In this document: positions 10,901 to 16,556 of the stretch, piece after piece
How positions within the stretch are numbered: position 1 is the first letter of the stretch
Layout of the letters: every line of letters starts with the position of its first letter
NCBI GenBank assembly: GCA_017161075.1
Contig: CP046174.1
Span: forward strand, 4,397,681 to 4,461,680
DNA length: 64,000 nt
Reading direction: 5' to 3'
From: Erysipelotrichaceae bacterium 66202529
GTDB lineage: Bacteria > Bacillota_I > Bacilli_A > Erysipelotrichales > Erysipelotrichaceae
Notes under the pieces: model-generated
What the model was told of the DNA's origin: nothing
What the model saw: the letters and a program-made list of their open reading frames with translations, nothing else
Database searches by the model: none
Program-made: the position numbers and the translations under genes

Positions 10901-12294
10901 GTTCCGGTTATATTTAATAATACTTCATTAAGCGATTCAAAACCACTTACTCCTATCAATCTTGCAATACTGCTAAACACTGCTGCAATAGTTTGTCCAA
11001 TAATATCTAGAACAGAAAATAACCCTTTCCATGTGTTTTTTAAATTTTCAGAAGCAGAACCACTTAATTTCAATTTTGAGGTAAAGTCTTTTATAACTTC
11101 GGTAATACCGAGTAGGTTCTTTATCATATTAGATGAAAATATCTCCGAAAATGCTTGTCCTATTGGTTTTATAATACTCCATATTCCAGAGAACACATTC
11201 TTTATGATATCTATAACATTATAAAAGACTTTAAATGGCTCGGTTAGATTTAAGTTTTTTAAAAACTTTGTTGCGGAAACGGCCATAGAAGAAATCGCAT
11301 TTACAAACATATTAGACAACGGGCCTATATTAGACTTAATATCATTTATACGTTCTCGAAGTACATTAAAGAATTCTACTAAAGGCCCATTTTGAACAAC
11401 CAATGGGCTGACAAATTCAGCGCCAATTCTTGCTAATGAAGCCTTAACATTTGACATAGCTCCACTAAATGTTTCGTTCGCTTTTTTAGCATGTTCACCA
11501 AAAGCATCATCCATTGCTGACGAAAATAGCTCAAAAGATACTTTACCTTTTGAAACCATATCCCGAACATCTGCTTCGGTTACTTTAGCACCATTACCTA
11601 CTTTTGTCATGTAACTTGCTAATGTCGCCGCGGCATTCATACCCCTTGACGATAGTTGTAAAAGTTCATCACCCATCAATCGACCATTTCCTGCTACTTG
11701 TGTGAAAATCCGACCAATTTCATCATAAGAACTATTAGTCATGGCAGCAACACCTGCTACAGCACGAAGAGATGTAAACATTTTGTCTCCTGCTCTCATA
11801 CCTGAAGCAGCAAACTGCGATGCAACTTTAGCCGCAGAATCCAAGCTATAAGCAGTTCCATCAACAGAATCATTGACGTTCTTCATAACTGCAGAAACTT
11901 TTTCTTCATCTTTAAGAAGTCCTTGAAGTTGAAAGTGTGCGTTTTCAAGATTCATAGCTCTTGTTTTACCACCATTAATTATACCGTCAGTTAAGAAACT
12001 TGTTGATTTCTTTGCTAAACGCATCATGGAATTGGTGACATTAGTTATAGCCGTCATTCCAACTATCCCAAGCGTTGAAAATCTTCGTTGTAACGATTCA
12101 ACACCTGCTGCTATTCCATCAAGTGAAACATTTTTTGCAGCGGTGTCGATACTTTTAAAACCGTTAGCAGCATCCTCTAATTTCAATGCGTTTTTAAGTT
12201 TTTCAAGAGTAGTAATACTTGTTTTAACATTTTTCTCAAATTTTGAATTATCGAATTGCATTGATACGACACGTTCATCAACTGTTTTACTCAT
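4924..12294 (-). CDS. Tape measure protein, 2456 residues
   Basis: This is the tail tape measure protein, which sets tail length and helps DNA ejection. The N-terminal domain carries the conserved tape-measure segment around GRIFTQVAGNGRLMGDELLQ (about residues 200-225). A long hydrophobic, Gly-rich region (about 600-1150) can form many membrane-type helices. Next come about 14 tandem units of 62-63 residues and a helical C terminus. ATG 12294 is preferred over an in-frame ATG seven codons upstream, because AAGGAGG sits 10 bases before it and it forms an ATGA overlap with the gp10-like gene. At roughly 1.5 angstrom per residue the tail would be near 370 nm, an extrapolation from other siphoviruses. 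The long open frames on the opposite strand are shadows. Confidence 0.93.
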   Translation of the reverse strand: MSKTVDERVVSMQFDNSKFEKNVKTSITTLEKLKNALKLEDAANGFKSIDTAAKNVSLDGIAAGVESLQRRFSTLGIVGMTAITNVTNSMMRLAKKSTSFLTDGIINGGKTRAMNLENAHFQLQGLLKDEEKVSAVMKNVNDSVDGTAYSLDSAAKVASQFAASGMRAGDKMFTSLRAVAGVAAMTNSSYDEIGRIFTQVAGNGRLMGDELLQLSSRGMNAAATLASYMTKVGNGAKVTEADVRDMVSKGKVSFELFSSAMDDAFGEHAKKANETFSGAMSNVKASLARIGAEFVSPLVVQNGPLVEFFNVLRERINDIKSNIGPLSNMFVNAISSMAVSATKFLKNLNLTEPFKVFYNVIDIIKNVFSGIWSIIKPIGQAFSEIFSSNMIKNLLGITEVIKDFTSKLKLSGSASENLKNTWKGLFSVLDIIGQTIAAVFSSIARLIGVSGFESLNEVLLNITGTLGKGITDFRNYLNEIDVFGITIGKATDFIENIIRKLKEFAGAMKNTLINSTGFKNITSAIQGISDAFFKLDFEKGFSILNQGIFTSILLGIRNFVAGFKSIEAPFKEFNGVLENVKGILDDVRGCLKAYQDQLKAGTLLKIAGAVGILAGSILVISSVDSESLGRSLTAMTVLFGELIGSLSVLSKISTSMTGVTKSCAAMISISISISILAGALKKISSIDLDGIGKGLIGVGALMAEISVFLKVTKFNGKMMSISAGIVILSSAILILSEAVKKFAGVSWEGIFKGLTGIGILLAELTLFTKYTGDSKNIISTGVAILLFGEAMRLFTMSIKSLGDMQWDGISKGLSTFGLVLLGLTIALNRMPKNMITIGLGLTTVGVAMDIMAKSILLFGKMSWEEIGNGLAVMGGALAELAVGLKFMTGTLTGSASLLIAVGALSILTTVMKTLGNLSWDSVFKGMATLAGAFVLIGTAGALLTPLIPSILGLSGAFTLIGLSMAGIGTGLTLIGVGLSSISAGFMSLATVGSIGATSVVSAIKVILLGVADLIPTVAAKLAEGVTLFIVTLSKSASSIADSILVMISEVLISLSKYTPKIVDSIMTFLIGILDSVAENLPKLIVAAVKVIGAFFQGIIDSLGGLDFTGLAKGLAGIGLLSALMLALSAIASLIPGAMVGVLGMGVVIAELALVLASVGAFAQIPGLSWLINEGGNFLQTIGTAIGKFFGGIASGFTNALSSSFPKLGSELSAFIINAKPFIEGVKQIDASMLNGVQALTKSIMALTAANVLDGMVSWLTGGSSLTRFGEELVPFGQSMRKYADTVAGMDPGVIAASATAANSLVELAKNIPNSGGLISLFTGDNNLNDFGNQLPEFGKSMKDYADSISGIDSDAVVASSSAAKSLVELAENLPKSGGLVALFTGERDFSSFGKQLITFGQAMNDYSKNISGIDASAVTSSASAGKSLAELANNLPGSMGLLNVVTGNKNLALFGAQLPAFGKGMNEYSEAISGIDAKAVESSAIAAKSLSELAKNLPSTGGLLSLFTGEKNLLTFGKQLKPFGENMKDYSKSISGIDAKAVEASATAASALSELASNLPKSGGIFKYFTGKSDLTTFSKQLKPFGNAMKEYSKSISGIDDKAVTASATAAKSLSELAKNLPKTGGLAELFTGSNDLSKFSKQLKPFGEGMKEYANAVSGIDDKAVTASANAAKSLSELAANLPKKGGVVNWFTGESDISQFGSQLKSFGSSMKEYSNAVTGIDDKAIIASSTAAKSLAELVENLPASGEISKWFNGENNLTVFGNQLPEFGRKIKEYADAIGSIDGSSVEASTNAAKTLAELANNLPPDQGSIAAWFNGNNNLENFGNQLKGFGSSMKTYAEAVKGIEPASVEASANAAKVLGELANNLPPSSNSIVGWINGNSNLNSFGSQLPDFGKYIGEYAEAVKQVKPEAVTASANAAMTLSELANNLPPSTDSIFSIFNGKQNLTEFGIHLSDFGKSMGSYAESVKDIKPEAVTASANAAKVLGELTTNLPPSTDSIFSIFNGKQNLTEFGNQLPDFGKSINKYSLAVEGINAQAITDSAKGAQELVKVIQSFSGISGSLGTFTNATGLAIMVTQLSPVGAAMKSYSEAVNGIKADSITESTKGAQALVTLINNTASINVSGVEPFKNAIKSLSTIQINDFVKAFDDISIKFTNVGNNMVEAIVSGINSKKASLTSTAEDLVVSFVKSVDNKIPNFKSTGTKCITEFVSGIKSKAKEINSAFVNGVKTVITSIKGYYTDFYNAGSYLVSGFASGISANTYKAAAVAGAMASAAASAARKELDEHSPSKVGYKIGDYFGIAFVNAISDYSRKAYSASSDMANSARTGLGNAINKMANMINSDIETQPTIRPVVDLSNVSSSVSSINNMFNSSRGLSATVSKAQSINMMMNANQNGASNDDVVSAIKGLEKTINKLPTGSSIIVDGVTYDDGSNVASAVKSLVRAAKIERRK
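5940..8502 (-). repeat. About 14 tandem 62-63 residue repeats in the tape measure protein
   Basis: Each unit follows the pattern L..FG.QL..FG..M..Y...I.GID..AV.AS..AAKSL.ELA.NLP..G....F.G. Units 1-12 are well conserved and the last two are degenerate. Similarity is mainly at protein level, except where units have recently duplicated (see 6243-6492). Confidence 0.9.
6243..6492. repeat. 61-bp perfect direct repeat (6243-6303 and 6432-6492)
   Basis: Two identical 61-base stretches lie exactly 189 bases (63 codons) apart, in neighbouring tape-measure units 11 and 12. The other units differ at many synonymous positions. This points to a recent in-frame unit duplication or conversion. Confidence 0.9.
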
Positions 12295-12668
12295 AACTGT
12301 GTCACCTCCTTCCATACGTCATTAACGATAGCATCAAAAATAGGTTGAATAGCCGGATTGATATAGTCTCGCCCCTCTACCCAACCTCCATTGCGAGTTC
12401 CATGCCCATACTGCAATATGATTGCTATAGGACATCCATTTTGAATATTTGAGTTATAAAAAGAAATCTTAGCGAAACCTTTACGATTTTCGATTTTATA
12501 GTACCATGATTCGGCAGTGTTCCTCGTATCTTGGGGAGTCGAAGAAGATAATGCCTCAACACCAGCTTTTCCATACTTATCTAAAATACCTATTCTCGCA
12601 ATTTCTTTTAATCTTTCTAGATAACCAGTAATTTTTGAGAAGTTACCCTTTTGCTTAAATTCGACCAT
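12291..12668 (-). CDS. HK97 gp10-like head-tail / neck protein
   Basis: This 125-residue protein has the features of the HK97 gp10-like family: a helical N terminus, a central VEALSSSTPQDTRNTAESW segment, and a C-terminal YGHGTRNGGWVEGRDYINPAI segment. The family acts at the head-tail joint. Its location between the endolysin and the tape measure gene is unusual, because this family normally lies between capsid and tail tube genes. The ATG has no recognisable Shine-Dalgarno sequence. The U-run of the preceding terminator ends only a few bases upstream. The stop overlaps the tape measure start as ATGA. Confidence 0.8.
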   Translation of the reverse strand: MVEFKQKGNFSKITGYLERLKEIARIGILDKYGKAGVEALSSSTPQDTRNTAESWYYKIENRKGFAKISFYNSNIQNGCPIAIILQYGHGTRNGGWVEGRDYINPAIQPIFDAIVNDVWKEVTQL

Positions 12669-12671
12669 AAG

Positions 12672-12707
12672 AAAAAAAAGACCTGTTCGTTATTTGAACA
12701 AGTCTTT
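12672..12707 (-). terminator. Strong intrinsic terminator after the endolysin gene
   Basis: On the minus strand AAAGACTTGTTC (12707-12696) pairs with GAACAGGTCTTT (12688-12677), followed by eight T's. The stem overlaps the last codons of the endolysin gene. It should reduce read-through into gp10-like and tape measure genes unless antitermination occurs. Confidence 0.8.
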
Positions 12708-13634
12708 CGTATTGAATGCTGTGCAGATTCCAGGAATGTCCAAAACAGCACGATCGCCTTTGAGCTCATCGATTGTATAATAGACTTTCCCTTTTACTAC
12801 ACCGGCAGCTGATTTTCCATTGTAATCCCTTGCTCCAGATTTTACACCAACCCAGTCACCTACTTTAAATGTAGTCTTTGATGGCGCCTTAGACGACTTC
12901 ATATTTGGGGTGTGTGGATCGTCATCAATTCCGGTATCGTTTGTCCAACCAGTATTTTCGTTAAGTAAATACGGATATTTAGCACCTTTAATAACTTTCG
13001 TAATTACTCCAGACCAATCACCTTTGTATATTTTTCCACCTTGCGAAGATGTAGCTAATGTGTTTGTGCAAACTGGAGTCCCAACAGAATATTTTTCTTT
13101 TTTATTCGTACTTGACTTTACAGAATCTACTTGAGGAATATCTGACTCGTTTAATTCCTGTTTGACTAGATTAATGAATCTTTGCCATCCTAAATCTAAC
13201 GTTTTATGTGGACAATATTTCCCGCTAAAATCCTGATGTTTTTTTACCTTATCGATGCCCCATCCATATTGTTTCAACAACATTGCTACTAACACTGCAC
13301 CATTTTTCTCAGATTTTAAGAATAAATCGATATCTGGATTTGTGGAATGGCAAATTTCAATTCCAATTCCGTATCGGTTTCCATCTCCAGTTCCGCCATC
13401 ACCAGCGTGCCAGCCATTTCTATTTAATGGCAATCCTTGAACAGCACGCTCATAGTCAACAGCAAAGTGATATGAAACCTCATTCATATTACTTAACATA
13501 TACGATATTTCATTCATCGCACTAGCTTTGTTTGCTGTATTATGAACAACGATAAACCTTGGTGTCATCGAGTAAGGACACTTTACATCATATAAATTAG
13601 TTGGAGTTGTTACTCTTGTTATTTTCAAACTCAT
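12690..13634 (-). CDS. Endolysin: N-acetylmuramoyl-L-alanine amidase with SH3-like C terminus
   Basis: This 314-residue lysin has an Amidase_2 domain (about residues 20-165). Probable zinc ligands are the His in FIVVHNTA, a second His in the KVKKHQDFSG or GWHAGDGG region, and the Cys-Pro-His of KYCPHKT. It cuts the bond between N-acetylmuramic acid and L-alanine in peptidoglycan. Residues about 180-314 hold two SH3-like cell-wall binding units, the last with VGDWVGVKSGARDYNG and ELKGDRAVL. There is no signal peptide, so release would need a holin, and none is seen in this window. It lies inside the tail gene block, which is atypical for a lysis gene. Its start overlaps the upstream small gene as ATGA. 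Confidence 0.9.
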   Translation of the reverse strand: MSLKITRVTTPTNLYDVKCPYSMTPRFIVVHNTANKASAMNEISYMLSNMNEVSYHFAVDYERAVQGLPLNRNGWHAGDGGTGDGNRYGIGIEICHSTNPDIDLFLKSEKNGAVLVAMLLKQYGWGIDKVKKHQDFSGKYCPHKTLDLGWQRFINLVKQELNESDIPQVDSVKSSTNKKEKYSVGTPVCTNTLATSSQGGKIYKGDWSGVITKVIKGAKYPYLLNENTGWTNDTGIDDDPHTPNMKSSKAPSKTTFKVGDWVGVKSGARDYNGKSAAGVVKGKVYYTIDELKGDRAVLDIPGICTAFNTKDLFK

Positions 13635-13780
13635 AATACAACCTCCCCAACTTCGTTTGTTGATTTGCTTGACCAGTCGTTTTCAGGATTATCTATTGTT
13701 AATTTTGCTTTTTCTTCATCGAATTCAACTACTTCAATTTGAACTGTTTCTAAAGTTTCTGGAGAAATATTGATAACCAT
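13631..13780 (-). CDS. Small acidic protein, 49 residues
   Basis: A short gene starting at ATG 13780 after AAAAGGAGG. It encodes MVINISPETLETVQIEVVEF followed by an acidic Lys/Glu/Asp-rich tail, and its TGA overlaps the endolysin ATG. The strong SD and the overlap support that it is real. Its function is not recognised. It may couple translation of the endolysin to the chaperone genes. Confidence 0.7.
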   Translation of the reverse strand: MVINISPETLETVQIEVVEFDEEKAKLTIDNPENDWSSKSTNEVGEVVL

Positions 13781-13794
13781 ATAAAGACCTCCTT

Positions 13795-14337
13795 TTATCC
13801 TCTTGTATTAAATTTTTTTCTGCGAGCAGCGTTTATTGAAGCATTACGCTGCATTATTTCTGACTTAGACATCTTTTTAGCTGGTTGATTTTTGATATTA
13901 CATATCTGAATAAGTGTTATGAGACGGCTAAAATGCCACTTCTGGTATTCCGGAGGAATATTCCATTGGGTCATCCAATAATAGACCAGCTCTGAAGTTA
14001 TTTGTTCACCGGAGCCTTTTCCACTTTTATTTTCAGGAAGACGTGTCGCAGTCATTGAATCACCTATATATGCTAATATCTGTTCTATATTCTCATTTGT
14101 TAAAAAGCTGTATACCTCAGGTTTAACGTTTTTAGAAACAGTCATACATTTTATGTAATCCAATGTTTCAGCTTTTGTTTTTGGCTCTTTTGACAGATAT
14201 GGTTTTTTCCAATTCGATTCCCATTTTGAAATAGAGATCAAAGAATGCTCAAGTAAAAGTTTCTGCTCTTTTGAAGATATAAATTCTTCTTTCAACTCAT
14301 CCCATTGCTCTATTGCTGGAATCGTTATCTCAAGCAT
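13795..14337 (-). CDS. Second tail assembly chaperone-like protein (gpT-like position)
   Basis: This 180-residue protein sits directly downstream of the first chaperone-like gene. Its C terminus SKSEIMQRNASINAARRKKFNTRG is basic. The central region includes MTQWNIPPEYQKWHFSRLI and a KPEVYSFLTNENIEQILAYI segment, a pattern seen in proteins just before tape measure genes in Firmicutes phages. The ATG has only a weak SD (GGTGG). The frame is open upstream to within the end of the first gene, in the -1 register, so the two may also be made as a fusion. No canonical slippery heptamer was found there. Function is inferred from position and size. Confidence 0.65.
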   Translation of the reverse strand: MLEITIPAIEQWDELKEEFISSKEQKLLLEHSLISISKWESNWKKPYLSKEPKTKAETLDYIKCMTVSKNVKPEVYSFLTNENIEQILAYIGDSMTATRLPENKSGKGSGEQITSELVYYWMTQWNIPPEYQKWHFSRLITLIQICNIKNQPAKKMSKSEIMQRNASINAARRKKFNTRG

Positions 14338-14360
14338 AATTCGATACCACCATTCGGAAA

Positions 14361-14792
14361 TTAAGAGTTTGGTAAATCAGCGGCTTTATTACCAGTAGTT
14401 TTCTGGCTAATCCGTTTATCTAGATTTGCTGGTATGATGCCATTCACAAAGTTAGCAGCAGCCACATCGTCCGTCGCCAATTCCATAAATATGATAGAGT
14501 AGGCTTCTGTTTCAGCAAAAGCTGAAGATAAAGAAGTTCCGTCCTTATCAGTCTTAATGAAACGTTTTCCATCAGCACTTTTTTCGCCATAAGCTTTTAA
14601 GACTAAGCTTTTAAAAAAAGTGACTAGAGCTGGTAGATCTTTTGCGGCAACGATCTTATTCAACATATCGGCCAATCCTCCTGTCGTAGACATTTCCATT
14701 TCCATAAGTTCAGCCTCACTTAGATTAAAATATAAATCTTCTGTTCGTTCGACACCATTGTAATCATTATAAGTAATTGTTTTCTTTAACAT
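14361..14792 (-). CDS. Tail assembly chaperone (gpG-like)
   Basis: This 143-residue protein follows the major tail protein and opens with MLKKTITYNDYNGVERTEDLYFNLSEAE. That is the usual start of Firmicutes tail assembly chaperones, with a beta-strand N terminus and a helical core (LVTFFKSLVLKAYGEKSADGKRF). These chaperones coat the tape measure protein during tail assembly. The SD is AGAGGAGA. It is one of two consecutive proteins that correspond to lambda gpG and gpT. Confidence 0.8.
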   Translation of the reverse strand: MLKKTITYNDYNGVERTEDLYFNLSEAELMEMEMSTTGGLADMLNKIVAAKDLPALVTFFKSLVLKAYGEKSADGKRFIKTDKDGTSLSSAFAETEAYSIIFMELATDDVAAANFVNGIIPANLDKRISQKTTGNKAADLPNS

Positions 14793-14812
14793 ATATGTTC
14801 TCCTCTTTGATA

Positions 14813-14849
14813 TAAAAAAAGAAGACCCGATGTAATAATCGAATCCTCT
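14813..14849 (-). terminator. Intrinsic terminator after the tail tube gene
   Basis: On the minus strand a 12-bp stem with three G-U pairs (14849-14838 with 14831-14820) is followed by seven T's. It would attenuate transcription after the highly expressed tail tube gene. Confidence 0.75.
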
Positions 14850-14862
14850 GTTTAAACAGTCT

Positions 14863-15255
14863 TTATTCCTCTAAAACAAGATCTGTTATGATATAGTTTT
14901 TAGAGACTTCATCTGTTCCATTTGTTGCTGTTACTTTAATACTTTGTGTATCTGTATCTTTAATCAGTAATACGATGGTATTATCTGCATCAAGTCTAAC
15001 CGGACCTTTTGTTCCACCAATTAGCTCAACTACAAAATTGACATAACCGTAATTTTCAACGGTACCAGTTTTAACAGCTAGATAATGTCCTGATTGTTCA
15101 TCAACATCGCTACTGAATCCAGTATAATCAGTAACATTTTTTAAAATACCAGTAATCTTATCATCGCTAATGATGATTCCTGTCTGTAAGTCTTCCGTTT
15201 TTTTACCAAGAAGATCGACATCTCCCTCGACAGGTGATAAAGAGATGTTTACGAA
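14863..15255 (-). CDS. C-terminal extension of the major tail protein reached by -1 frameshift
   Basis: This open frame of 130 codons plus stop has no ATG, GTG or TTG start of its own near its beginning. It begins exactly where a -1 slip on A-AAT-TTT (minus strand, 15261-15255) at the end of the major tail gene would enter it, and reads FVNISLSPVEGDVDLLGKKT onward. The body is beta-rich (GHYLAVKTGTVENYGYVNFVVELIGG, written in two parts: GHYLAVKTGTVENYG and YVNFVVELIGG) and ends ITDLVLEE. It looks like an Ig-like or decoration domain added to a fraction of tail tube subunits. Frameshifted major tail proteins are known, for example in Listeria phage PSA. The fusion would be 348 residues. Confidence 0.75.
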   Translation of the reverse strand, partial: FVNISLSPVEGDVDLLGKKTEDLQTGIIISDDKITGILKNVTDYTGFSSDVDEQSGHYLAVKTGTVENYGYVNFVVELIGGTKGPVRLDADNTIVLLIKDTDTQSIKVTATNGTDEVSKNYIITDLVLEE

Positions 15256-15908
15256 AAATTTTCGCCAATAAGACTTGCGATTTCATCCGGCAAAGGAAGT
15301 CTCGGTTCTTTATCAGTTGTACCGTATAACACGTCCTCAAGCTTCTCTAAATTAGCAGCGGAAATAGTTCTTGAATCAATTGTAACACTTGCTGTAGGTT
15401 CATAACCAGTAACGCTTACTGGTGTTGTTGTCAATTCCCATGAAAACGTGGTTGTATCTGGTGTCTCGTTAATTGTCGAATAACTTTTCTCTGAAGGAGC
15501 AGCATATGCCCCATAAATGATATGCAGATAATACCCATGATTCGTTTTCTCTGTATCATTACCGATAAAGGTACGATAGCTCATACCGAATGGTTTCCGT
15601 GGCTGCTGCCCAAGTTTAACTCCTGGGGCCATCTCTGCTGATCCATCACATTCTGCAAACTCATCTGGATAAGTAAGTGCTTCTACAGTAGCTGCAAATT
15701 CTTCCTTAGATAATAGATTTAGGTACTTAATATTACCCGCATATACAGGTGTTGCCTCAGCACCAGTTGGCTTTTCAGATACGGATGTCAATCCATTCCA
15801 CACAACACCTTTTGGGTATGCCCCGGCATCTTGAGGATATACCATACCTCTGTCAACACCGGTTTCATAAAAATGTTTACCGACTTCATTCCATACGACT
15901 CTAGTCAT
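15249..15908 (-). CDS. Major tail (tube) protein
   Basis: This 219-residue protein has the character of siphovirus tail tube proteins: GVVWNGLTSVSEKPTGAEATPVYAG near the N terminus (in two parts GVVWNGLTSVSEKPTG, AEATPVYAG), then YRTFIGNDTEK, and TFSWELTTTPVSVTGYEPTA. It forms the stacked hexameric rings of the tail. The SD AGGAGG is well placed. The frame closes with AAT TTT TCG TAA, which contains a canonical -1 slippery heptamer two codons before the stop. See the extension entry for the longer form. Confidence 0.87.
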   Translation of the reverse strand: MTRVVWNEVGKHFYETGVDRGMVYPQDAGAYPKGVVWNGLTSVSEKPTGAEATPVYAGNIKYLNLLSKEEFAATVEALTYPDEFAECDGSAEMAPGVKLGQQPRKPFGMSYRTFIGNDTEKTNHGYYLHIIYGAYAAPSEKSYSTINETPDTTTFSWELTTTPVSVTGYEPTASVTIDSRTISAANLEKLEDVLYGTTDKEPRLPLPDEIASLIGENFS

Positions 15909-15922
15909 TTATTTTTCCTCCT

Positions 15923-16231
15923 TTAATAGTAGATCGTAAATACATCATGGTTAAGGTTATCCGAAGTAAAATGCCTGTCGAATGTACACATCGGCAAGCT
16001 TGATATTTTGTCAACTATTTCACTATCTGGATTCTTATCTATGATTGTTAATCTATAAGCACGATCCTGTTTATAGACCTTATTGCTAGCTAATCGATTA
16101 TCTATTCTTTCTCTGGAATAAACGATAGCCGGATAATTCAATTTCTTTGATTCGGGAGGTTGATAATATACATTATCACTTCCAAGAATCTCTCTAAGTA
16201 ATGCACTAAGACCTAAACGGTCGTTAATCAT
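15923..16231 (-). CDS. Tail terminator / completion-like protein
   Basis: A 102-residue protein between the connector and tail tube genes. Text such as YQPPESKKLNYPAIVYSRERIDNRLASNK (split: YQPPESKKLNYPAIVYSR, ERIDNRLASNK) and YRLTIIDKNPDSEIVDKI is typical of the small tail-terminator proteins that cap the tube and join it to the head. ATG 16231 is chosen over a GTG three codons upstream because GGGAGG precedes it at the right distance. It overlaps the previous gene by 8 bases. Confidence 0.75.
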   Translation of the reverse strand: MINDRLGLSALLREILGSDNVYYQPPESKKLNYPAIVYSRERIDNRLASNKVYKQDRAYRLTIIDKNPDSEIVDKISSLPMCTFDRHFTSDNLNHDVFTIYY

Positions 16232-16538
16232 TATATACACCTCCCAGACTCAATATCAGTCTCGGATACTGCACCTCAATATTTGTAACTTTCCATTTAG
16301 TTCCAAGGTATGTGACATATCTCATATTATGGAAATTATTGTAGGCAAATGGGTCGGAAAGGATACTGATCTCATTTGCTATATTGATATCGTCATTGAG
16401 ATAACCACCTGATTGAAGTCTACGTGTGTTTTTAATCACATCACCGTAATAAGCATGTTCTTTTATTATTTCGTCCCACACATCAGGAGCTGTTTCAACT
16501 GTTTCCGCATATCCAATCATTCCGAACCATTTTGCCAT
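16224..16538 (-). CDS. Head closure / head-tail connector protein
   Basis: This 104-residue protein follows the capsid gene. It starts MAKWFGMIGYAETVETAPDV and ends in a beta-rich part (YVTYLGTKWKVTNIEVQYPRLILSLGGV, split at YVTYLGTKWKVTN and IEVQYPRLILSLGG), as in phage head closure proteins of gut Firmicutes. The SD is GGGAGAAATTC before ATG. The role is inferred from position and composition. Confidence 0.7.
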   Translation of the reverse strand: MAKWFGMIGYAETVETAPDVWDEIIKEHAYYGDVIKNTRRLQSGGYLNDDINIANEISILSDPFAYNNFHNMRYVTYLGTKWKVTNIEVQYPRLILSLGGVYND

Positions 16539-16556
16539 TTTGAATTTCTCCCTCTG

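Noticed and set aside
14337..14370. Possible -1 frameshift between the two tail chaperone genes
   Set aside because: The second frame is open upstream in the -1 register, but the overlap (ACC-AAA-C area) has no X-XXY-YYZ heptamer. Kept as two genes; a non-canonical shift cannot be excluded.
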